Assembly: GCA_028023455.1 (NCBI GenBank)
Contig: JAQFVV010000037.1
Coordinates: 806,001 to 870,000, forward strand
Reading direction: 5' to 3'
DNA: 64,000 nucleotides
From: Epiperipatus broadwayi
Taxonomy: Eukaryota; Onychophora; Udeonychophora; Euonychophora; Peripatidae
The notes under the pieces are model-generated. The model was given only the letters and a program-made list of their open reading frames with translations, did not search any database and had not been told where the DNA came from. Every line of letters starts with the position of its first letter. The stretch's first letter is position 1. A program made the translations under genes and the position numbers. This document shows, piece by piece, positions 19,301 through 31,300 of the stretch.

Positions 19301-22300
19301 TTAAAATAATAATAAATCGGGGGGGGGGGGGGCTTCAATAGGTTTCCATTCTCTAATATATAATTATTTAACCATAATCATAGTAACAAAAAAATACAAA
19401 TTCAGGAAACTTATGTTTGTAAAAAGTTACCTCTATAAGTCTTTTTTTTCTTCGAGTTGTGTAAAAGTAGTGAAATGTCAGCTAATTAAAAGAATAATTT
19501 AACAATATAAACTGGCATCTAAATTTTCTCAAATTATAAGTTTTAAAATGATAAACATTGCCAATGACTATTTTAAACAAATTTATTATTGGACCTATTT
19601 TTTTGCTACTCTAATTCTGCAAGAAAAGAAATTTTGTTTTACTGATTTACACATCGTCGAGACAAAATTTTAACATTCCATGTGCATAAGAAAATCAATA
19701 TTTAAAGATATAAATTTCATTTTACCAATATTTGCTGTATTTCCTTTGTCTCCGCTTCGTGTTAAGGCAAGTTCCTCCAAACGATATGTTCTTTCTCCTG
19801 ACTTTACATCTATACTATCTTCAGGTATATGATCAGTAGTATCAGTTACTTTAGTAGTAGATGTTTGTGGTTGAGAATACACTTCCGATGCTTTATCCTC
19901 AAAATGTATTTGAATCTACAAGTGAACATTTTTTAATAAAACGTATTTATTTTTAAAAAAATAAAATTTAAATTAATCTACTGTGTTAGAAACATTAAAC
20001 ATATTTTTAAAAGTTGGAATTTTATTAAATTTCCATATTACTAAATATTGAAAGTTGTGCTCAAAAAAGTTAATTTTGATTGGGAATAAAATCTCTAGTA
20101 ATAAAGACTTTAAGGCCATATTGTATTCCAATAGCTTAGAAATAAGGGGAATGCCCATTTTAAAATTTGTGTATAATTGCATTTAATGAATCATAATACT
20201 GTGTTACCCCAAAAATAAGCTTTAGCATAAATTTTCATGATGCTTGTAATATAAGCCCTAATTAAGTTTGTCAGGCAGACATTTGTTAGTTTGTTGAAAC
20301 ACATGATGGATATACTAAATTATAAAGTAATGAATGTGTAAATAAATGTAGATTTTTGTGCATGAAAAAATAAGATATGCCCTGAAAATAAATCCTAAGG
20401 CATCTTATTTTTGGGGAGTCCCAATATTTATTAAATATATTTGTGAACAATCATTCTAAAATCTCTTTGATTCTTTTTAAATTTGTCATACTCTTCTTAC
20501 AACTCTGATTCTTATTCATTATCCTAATACTCCCAAATTTAAATGTTTAGTACTCTAACAACTTTACATAGAGTACATCTGTAATCCGAATCATTCTATT
20601 TTTGGATTTTTTTCATTTGTATTTAAAGCAACTGGCTTTGTGCTAAATAAACAATAAGCTCCCTCATTTATTATTATATATGTATATATTATTCTTCTGT
20701 AATTCCAAACTACTTTTGTTTTTATTTATTTTTTTATCAACATTTTTTCTCTCCCTTACAATTACTTGTGTGTAATATATCATCAGCACATTCCATTTCT
20801 TAAGTAAATACATTTGCATATTGCAATATCTTTTTAGAATATTATTTTTGTTGATCTTTTCACAAAATCCAAATAAATATTTTTACTAATCTATTTTCAT
20901 TATATTTTGCAATCAATATTTTAAATTTACTTTTTAGTTTTGCTTGATAAAAATTAGATTCATACCATTTCCTGTTCATTTGCTGCCCACAATTTTTTTT
21001 TTATATTCTATCTAAAACATTTTGAGGCCAATGTTTACATGGGAAGCATGCCAGATTTTTAATTAAACCAACCATATTTGCTTTTTTTACATCTAATTTT
21101 TAACTGTCTACATAATTCCTTTTACTATTCAACAAAATACCTGACAATTATATTCTTCCTCTTCAATATCTATATCAGGGATTGGTACAAATGAGGTCAA
21201 TGAATTGTAAAGAGCCATATTATATTATTTCAGTTCACAAAAATAAATACATATAGTCAAATTTTATTTTAACGTAATATGACATTCTACACGTTTTAAA
21301 TGCTGTATAAACTATAAGAAAATATAATTTAGAGAAAAATAAAATAGAAAATAATTATTTTAATAATTTATTAATAAAAGGTATAACATTTAACGAAGAC
21401 TTTTAGTAAAATCTTTGAAATTTGGCATATAGTTAAAGCTATTCGCAGCAATTCTGTGAGATGCTGATTGGTCAATTGAACGATATTTTGACTTCATTTT
21501 GGAGTACAACAATTTACAGCAATATGTATCAAAAATTGAAATTAGATGGCAATTAACTTTTTTTAAAGGTGGATATTTTTATTCTGGCATGAGTTTCCAA
21601 AATTCAGTTAGAGGACTAGATTTGTGATGCATTTGCAATGTCTGATCCTCTGTCATCTCTAAAAACTCCAATTCCCCAACCAGTTTTTCGACAAATATTT
21701 CAGAAAATGGAAATGCATCTTCAATAAAATCACAAATGAATTTACAAAATATGCAAATGTAGATTTAAAACTTTTCAAACTTACATTTGAAATTCGTTTG
21801 CAATCCTTCCAGTTTTTCTTTATAGTCATCTAATTTTTCTTCTTTGATATTACATTTGCTTTTACCTGTGGAAAATGTTTAAATATTCTGAAAATTGTGC
21901 ACAAAAAGCTAAAGTTTATCTTCAAAACTAAATACAAATCACTAATCATTTTTCTCTTTCCTTGTGAAGCCAAATTATTTACAAATGTTCCATAATATGT
22001 GTAAGGAACATTAAATCAGACAGCCAAGTTTCATTTTCTAATTCTCAGAATTTTTCTCCTTATGATAGGAGTTCAACAAAATGGCTCGAACATTGTACCT
22101 AGACAGTCATAAACTATAAGGAGAGATCACTGAGCAATTTATCTGTTTCATTATTTAACTCTTCTAAAAAGTTCTTAAATTGATTCTGAGTTTTGACATT
22201 TGTTCTAATTGAATTCACAATCTGTAAAGTACTGAACATCACATGATCACCATTTCTTATGCTTGCTCATAACTTATTAAATAGGCAAAACTCTCCATAC

Positions 22301-25300
22301 AGTAGTGCCCCTCAGTGCAAGCCAGAGTAATCAATGGATGCCAGAAGGCTTGTGCATAAAATCCCTATCTAATGCCTACTCATCCAATATCCCCAGACTA
22401 GTTTCTGGCTTGTGGCCTTCATCAATGAGGAGCTTGAGAGCACTGCACCTAGATCTTAGGATCTACTGCAACCCTCCAGCAACCACCTTTTATCTCTACT
22501 TAACTACAAAACTATGAAAATCAAATTGAAAACAATATTTTCAATCTAAGCTCATTAGCTAGTTCAGTACCATACATTTTGACGGTTTAATACCAATCCT
22601 GCCTAATAGGATATTGGTGGCTATGGTTGTTAAAGAGCCAAAGACACCAAAATGTATGGGTACTGAACTGAGTTCTGACTGTCTATAAACTAATGAGCTT
22701 AGATTGAAAATATTGTGTTTTCTATTTTATTCTCATAGTTTTGTAGTTAAGTAGAGCTAAAAGATGGCTGCTAGAGGGTTGCATTAGATCCTAAGATCTA
22801 GGTGCAATGCTCTCAAGATCCAAAGCTAGTCACTGATGAAAGCCACAAGCCAGAAACTAATTTGGGGATATTGGATGAGTAGGCACTAGATAGGGATTTT
22901 ATGCACAAGCCTTCTGGCATCCATTGATTACTCTGATTTGCACTGAGTGGCACTACTGTATGAAGAGTTTTGCCTGTTTAATAATCTGTACTTTGTTATG
23001 AGATGCTCATGATGAATTATGCAGTGAAAAGGTACAAAATGTGGAATTTTAGAATCATTTAGACTTCAGTTTTTACCTATCATTGCAGGACTATTAGTTG
23101 AAACACAAGTTTATCTTGAGGTAATTCAAACTTGTTTATTACCTCATCAAATCCATTTTTGATATCAATATAACATTTCTTTCTTCACATTCATGTCTGC
23201 AATGAGTAGTGGATAAAAACCAATTAATGGAACATCCTGATTGTCTGTTGACTCATTGAGAGCTAAACTAAATGCACGTTTTTCAAATCATACATCAAAC
23301 CATTTTTATTAATTTCACCAATATGACTCACAGTTATACAGCTTGACAGGAATTTGTGTGGTCAATTTATACTATTATCTAGACCCAAAACATACACTTC
23401 TTTAAAAAAAATTTTAATAAATTTTCCTTCTCCAAGGATGTTTGCCATAAACAATATTCCAAGCTATCAAAAAAACTAGCTTTGTTGGCTCTATCATCTT
23501 TGTGACTAAAAGACGACAAGACTCCTTATTGTTTATGAAAATCTGATTGCAATTTAAGTTTCTCTGTTCACAATTTTGAATTGAGTGGGGATGACTTGCT
23601 TGATAATGTTGATGGAAATTGCTTATTTTGTAGTTTGCAATTGTAATTTTACAAATAAGACGCAAAGACTTTCCATTATGATCAATAAAAGCAAATTTTT
23701 TTATCCATTCTTTCTAGAAGTTTCTATTTTCTTGTTCGTATTTTTGGTTTTTGCTATTTTTTGAAGTCATGTTAACAAAAAAATTTCCAAACTTTGAAAC
23801 TCAAACAGAATAATTATAAGTTTCGAAATGTTTTTTGTTTTAAAAGATTCATAAAAAATGATAACAAAATGTTGAAAATAAGAATAAAAACAATTAAGAA
23901 TAATTAAAATCAATTTTGAACTATGTTTATTTTTGGTTGATATTACCCTGAAAATTCTTAATGTTTTATTATCATTTACCACCAAAAAGAGAAACAACAA
24001 AAGCAAATGCTTTCCAGTTTTATTTTCAAAAGTTTTTCTTAAATACTGCTTTAAAAAAAAAACATGAAACTAAGTGCAGTAATTATAAACTAAATAATTT
24101 TCTTAACCTGTATGCAAGTCTTTAGAAAACTTGTATTGACGTCACAGAAAAATTATACATCATAAACAAGTTTAAATTGCTTAATAAAACAGATTTTTCT
24201 GAAAAAATGTGAAATAGGAAATATAGAACCACAAAATTGCACAAATCATAAATATACACATGATCACTCCATATGCACCTGTAGTAATTTTTATAAGATT
24301 CAGTAGATGTTAATGTAAGTTAGCCAACATATTTGAAACTAGTATATATACGTACATAATGTAATAAGTGATAAAAATATTGGGTAAAAATTTCTGTCAT
24401 TACAAATTTTTGTCCAATTTTAAAACATCTGAAATAATAAAATTGGATTTCAATAAAAGTCGCATGTGGCTCTGGGGGCGACATTTGCTCGCTGTTGATA
24501 TATATGTTTTAGTAAAAGTTTTTTCAATTTTAACTTATAGAGATGCACTTTGAAATATTAATTGTAGATATACACCCTAAATTAAGTATGAACATGTTTA
24601 AAACTGAAAAAATTTAAAGAAATAGTATGCTTTGACTTTATGAATTATCACTATCCATGAAGATAATTTGAAGTGGACTGTATCACATGTTAATTCAAAT
24701 CTTTAATTGATTTTTAAAAAAACGGAATACAGATGGTAACAAAAGATGTAACATTATTTACTAACTATAGTTGTCGGGTTAGTACTCGAGTTCATGAAAA
24801 TACTTTTATATGATAGTTATAGCTCCACAGGCACACATAACAAGATATTATTTCCATATAGTTAAATTTCTATAATTTTAAATCGAATATAAAATATTTT
24901 TCCTCGTAAATATTAAATTTTCAACAATTAAAAATATTGCATATAGAAAAAATAAATGCTAAGTGTTAGAGACTTTATACTAAGATTATTGGAAATTTTT
25001 ATCAAAAAAAAATTTAATACATTTTACAGATTTGAAGCTAATGTTATTTATCAGACATTTTTTATCAATTTCACAAAATTTTAAATTACATTTAAAATAT
25101 TTTTTTTCTCACAAATATTGATTTTTTTTTTTTTAAAGATGAATAAAGCTTACAATTATTAAAAATAGTATGCAAGAGTCCCTATTAAATATCTATTTTT
25201 GATCCTTCAGCTTTACTTTTCCTTTGGATTTTTTTTTTTTTTCGCTGAATTTAATTTTTATACTTTCTACATCTCCACACTTCTATAATTACAGATCCAT

Positions 25301-28300
25301 ATTTTTTTTTCTACATTATTTGTAAAAAATACCATATCTGCAAAAAAAGTATCATATGTATTCTGGTTCCAACTCTTTTAACTTCAAACATCTCTTTCAC
25401 ATTTAATTTTCACTGATTCTATATTTCCCAATTGCTATTTATAGAAAGTATCCTTTAGTATTATTCATGTCTGTAAGTTAATGGTAAGAAAACAATCAAA
25501 ATAAATTAATGTAGGCCTAGCGCTTTCGAAGTTTTGTCCCTCTTATTCATATGAGGGACACTCGAAAGCGCTAGGCCTACATTAATTTTTAATTTATTTT
25601 GATTGGTGTCTTACCATTAACGTAACGGCTTCTTCAGCGTGTTAAAGCATTTGTATATACTAGAAAATATCCTTATAAAGATCTTTAATTATTCTTAAAA
25701 ATCATGTCGTAAGCCTTTTCTACATTTAAAAATGAAATATTAGTTTATTTTCAATTCAATGATTAACAATGAATGAATAAATTATCTTGTGTAAATAATC
25801 CTAAATGACTACAGTAAGAATGGTTGCATTATCATCTATGTGAACTCACTTACTTGAGGCTTTATTTTGACTTTAAAAAAAGACAAAAATTATTCTCTGC
25901 TCAATAGTGACTACAACATGCATGCCAAAGGTAAATTGTTCAATAATCATCTCCATATATTCTTTGTTAATGCCTTTTTATTTCCATTATCTATGTTAAA
26001 TAAGTATAATCATCTTTTTTAAGATTATTTCTTTTAATGTTCTATTTTTCCTCTAATTAATTGTCTTGAAAGTTTTGTTGTATCATTCATATAATGACAC
26101 TTTGAGAAATCTTAACCTTGGCTACATAATAATGCCTTCCTTTTGCTTGGATTAACAAAAAGTGAACTGTGAATTCAGCATATGAAAGTATATAATATGC
26201 ATCAGCAGAGGTGAAGAGGTTGTTTTACAATAGTGTGTTGAAACCGCCGGAGGATGGGGTTGGTTTGTAAACAAAGATAAATATAATGTTGCCGGGGTCG
26301 GGTTTCTTTTTTTTTGGTTGGCTTTGGTTTTTTTTTTTTTGTTTATCACATTTATAAAAGTAATATCGAATCAAATTTTTTAAACACAACCAAAAAAAAT
26401 GCATAAAAAATTACAAATAAATGAATTTACAAAAAAAGTATTTAATTTTTTCTTTTGATTCTTTTCATTATTTATATTTTCAAGAGGGCCGGGGGGTTTT
26501 TTTTTTTTTTTCGGTCTATGTATTTTTTTGTTGTTTATCACATTTAAAAAGTACGGCGGCTATCAAATCGATTTTGGCAAACCCCAAAAAAAAAAAAGAT
26601 TAAAAATGAATTTTAAAAAGTAGTTACCAATTTTTTGTTTGTTTTTATTCTTCTCATTAAACCCTTTCTATTTTCGGTTCGGTATTGTACGAGAAAAAAA
26701 TCAGCCGATTCAACTTTTTTTTTTTTTTTGGTTTGTTTTGTTGTTTTATTTTAATAAATTATAAATAAATATATTGTCCGTTTAACGGTAACATTTACAA
26801 GCCAAAGTACAACTTTGGGGGAGGGTGTTTCCAATTGCTAACAGAATGGAATGCCGACAACTCTAAGGTTGACCAAGTTTTGACGGTAATTCCCCAAAAA
26901 ACCATCAATATATACGGCAATTAAAAGCAACTTTTTGGGCTCTTCAGGAAAAAAAAAAACAAACAGCAGGCATGCAGCTTCAAGCTTGTTTTGTTTGATA
27001 ACCCTGTTCCAGCAGCCGTTCGATTAATCAGCTCGCAGTTGTTCTCGCACGAAGTGTGATTTGATAGGAATCGCGCTTTTAACTACACTTAGCCCGTTTT
27101 TTCGGCAGGAAATGGGGGCTAGGGAAGCATGAGACTCTACTGATAATTGTTAGTAGACCTTCCTAAAACATGCGAGATAGAGGGAGAGGTGGTCTTAATG
27201 AATATTAAAATAGTTTTGACAATCGGAATTCCAGCCACCCTCAGACAATACTGTAACCAAAAGTGAAATGTGATTGCACATCCAAAATGCTTAGCACAAA
27301 AAATCTGAGCTGTAAGCTGACACGATAGCTTCTGCTGCAGATTGGCTAAATGTCATGTTTCTATGCATTAGCGTAGAAATAAACACAGCAGCCAGTACCC
27401 CCCCATATCAACGGACTATTTCTAGGCTTACACATTAGAAATAGATCGTTCGATAACGGCGGAGGAGGCCACCTAAACAGCATATTTCTGTGCGTTATCA
27501 TAGAAATAACGCCCTACGGTGGTTTCAACATGCTATTGTGAAACAACCGGTGAGGATTATGTTTGTAGCATAATCATGTTTTGCTTTATGGTTATCCCAT
27601 GTGACCAACTAAAATTATCTCTGGATATTTTCACTCCAGTTAAAAATTATTAGATACCAACCGTTTTTGAGTGATTTTATGAGCCAGTTATCTGATAAAA
27701 AATGTTAAGCTTGGTTTGGATATATTGAAAATCTGAAAAACAATTACCAAGTTTAATCTGAATTTGAATCAAAGATCATGGGTGTGGCATGATCAACGAA
27801 AAGATCCTTCAACAAGTAGAAATGGCATAGTGCTCAATATTTCTACTCATTTACACATTATTTTTGAAATATATATATATAAGATAAAATTTGATTTCAT
27901 AACAAATAGTAAAATCCAAAAAAATATAAAGTATATACATGAAAATAAAACAGTGAAAGTATATTTGTATTAACCAAATAATAAGATTTATGACTTACAC
28001 AGACTTGATTTTTTGGGTAAAGAAATGAGAATAATTTAAAAACGGGTGATCTAGAAAGAAAATAAATTATGTTAATTTCCAATAGACTCTAAATCTAACA
28101 AACTTAGAAACAAATAATTAAATAGTTGCTCATGGGGTCATGTGACATTTGAACGTGAGACACAAGGGGTTGCTTTACATTCAAAAACCTTTAGCTCCAG
28201 AGTCTATCATTGTGAAAGACTGCATAGAGCATAAATTTCTTTGTGTGCAATGGTTATACACAAGGTAACTAAGTAATTCTCACTATTTTCTCTGTCTATA

Positions 28301-31300
28301 TATTGATAAATATTTCTTAATGGTTTATTTTAAAAAGAAAAAATATAATTTAAACTTTTCAACAATAATTTTAAAATGATATATTATTTTTTGATCATAA
28401 TTTTTCTTGATTTAGGAAAAATGTCAACTGTTAAGTGTATTATGTACTCCACCAGAACTGTAAAATTTTAACAAAATATATACTGATTTGCCATCAATCC
28501 AACAAAGACAAATGTTATGCAACAATAAATAAAGTGATTAATAATCAAAGAATAATATTAAAACTTTTTTTATTTGAAATCATATTTAATTTTTATATTT
28601 AGAAAAAATGTGATAGAGGATACAATTTAATGCTATTTTGCACTTGTAAAAAGATTGAACAAAAAGTAACTAAACTATTCAAGTGATTATTTGTCTGAAG
28701 TTTTGTAATGTTGGACTATTTCCATTATTTATGAGTGAATGTACAGAAAATTTTAAACTTTCCAAATACAAACAACTTGTTAGTAATAACACACAAATAG
28801 ACAATACAGGTTAATTAATTACACAATGTTTCGAGCAATATTATATTCTGCGTTTGCCTTAAATTCGATGTTCAAGAATCTAAAGGGTGCGAGTTCAACT
28901 TCTAAGCAAATATTGTCACTGTGCATATAGACCAGCAACACCTGAAGAAGAGTGGAGAATATAATATTGCTCGAAACATTGTGTACTAACCTGTATTGTC
29001 TATTTGTGTGTTATTACTAACAAGTTGTTTGTATTTGGAAAGTTTAAAATTTTCTGTTCATTCACTCATAAATAATGGAAATAGGTCAACATATCACATC
29101 TTATTTGAGTGACTGTCTATATAACAAATATGTAATTCTAATGTAGATGTTTAGCAACATGATTTCAAATATTTTCTATAGCAAAAAACTACAGAAAAAA
29201 AATGATGAAAAAAATTGTAAATTACTACAAGTTTATAAAAATGCTTTCATATAATAAAATCTATACATAATAGTCATAAACAAATTAATATAAGTAAAAG
29301 TTGATTTAAAAAATAAATCTTCCCAACAAATGATTTTTACTATATTAAAGAAATTGAAATTAGGCACTGAAATTTAAGAACAAAAAAGAAAATGAGTTAA
29401 ACAGGCAAAACTCTCCATACAGGAGGGCTACCCTGTGCCAACCAGAGTAATCAATGAATGCCAGAAGGCTTGTGCATAAAGTCCCCATCTAGTGCAGTGC
29501 TCACAGATCCAAGGCTCCTCACTGACGAAGGCCACAAGCCAGAAATTAGTCTGGGGGTGTTGGATGAGTAGGCACTAAATGGGGATTTTATGCACAAGCC
29601 TTCTGGCATCCATTGATTGCACAGGGTGGCACTACTGTATGGAGAGTTTTGCCTGTTTAATAACAGTTATGTGCTAGCATAAGAGATGATGATCATGTGT
29701 TGTTTACACATTCTTTCCCCATCAAACCATTATACACCACAGTGAACTCATCTATTTCTTTCATTTTATTACAAAATCATTCTTCCAGCACTGATTCAGT
29801 TCTTTTTCTTCTACCCTATTTGAATAAAATTTGTTTTATTAATTCTAATAATATCCTTTTCTCATATTCACATTTTTTGAAAAATGTTACCCTTTTACTC
29901 TCTCAGCTTTATGTTTATCTAACCCTTCATACAATTTTTTCTGAACTTCTTTTAACATATGTTATAAAATAAATGTTAAATACTCCCCAATCTGATCTCT
30001 ACCTAAATCAAAATTACAGTTCAATTTTTTATCCCATTTTATTCTTTTTTTTTGGTAGCTCTCTAGAACTATTATTGTACATTCTTTTATATATATATAA
30101 CATTACATGGTTTTTAAGCACTTCTCCCAATTCTACTTTTTTCTCTAACCAATTTATATGCCCTCTCCAATATCTCATAATTATATACCTTACTATATAA
30201 TCACTTTTAAAAGAAGTAGGTGAAAAAATAGCAAAATTATTGGAAAAGTGTATACCAAGTGAAAAAAAAATATATCGGGTGATTGAAAGTTCGATGCAAC
30301 ATGTCTGCAGTGATCTTTGGATTCTTTTCAACCAAAAAAAAAAACAAACTGGATTAAAAAGTGGTTTTAGCATAATAGATCAATCCAAATAGTGAGTGAA
30401 GTTATAGAGAGGACCAATGAATAAGAGTTGCCATTATGGTTTGGATTTGTACATTATTAAAGCATGTTCGATACAGATCGAGGGATATTCTGAGAAATAT
30501 TTATCAAAATGCAAACTTCTATGATTAGATTACATGATGATACTAATATTCAAATATAAGTATATTGTCTATATTACACTTAATGTAATTAGAAGGGACT
30601 TGAACTCAGACTTTCAAGCTCTCTACAGCTACCACTCCATCAAATACAACTGATACACATGTGAAAAAGATAAATGATATCCAATATACTAAGGATTAAG
30701 ATTAACATTAAGTAAAAGTATATCATAGAGCTAGTCTATATTACCAAAACTTTTTACAGCAGTTTTGGAAATATTTCATGTATTAAAATATAAAGCTAAT
30801 GAAGTAAAAGTAAATAGTTATTTTAGATCATGTAGATTTTGAAGATGACTGCTTGCTATTATAACTTCTTCAGGAAAACTGCAAGTTATTCAGTGAAAGT
30901 AAGTTTAAAAATAAAAAGATAAGTAATATTCAGTGGAAGTATGTTTAAAAATAAAAAGATAAGTAATATTCAATTGACTGTCCCAGAAAAAAAAAGTAAA
31001 GATAGATAATCATGAACTATAAGTTAACAACTACAAATATCTTAGTCATATTATTAATATACAAATTAAAAAGTGTATGAAACACTTGAAAGAGAAGCTA
31101 TAAATATTATTAATAGAAATGGAAACATAGTAGATGAAATAAATTAGGGTGCAATGATTTTGGTAGAAATAACTTGATATTAAAAGGAAATATGATTAAG
31201 TGATTGGAAAGAAAGTTATTCGTAGTTTACCAATTCTTATTTACTGACCTGAAACTTGGACACTCAACAGAAGAGCAATACAGAGATTTTAGATCACCTA

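Noticed and set aside
29697-30373. Several open frames of 75-114 codons
   Set aside because: Composition is T/A-driven and the minus-strand one is antisense to the family B fragment; no motif or splice context.
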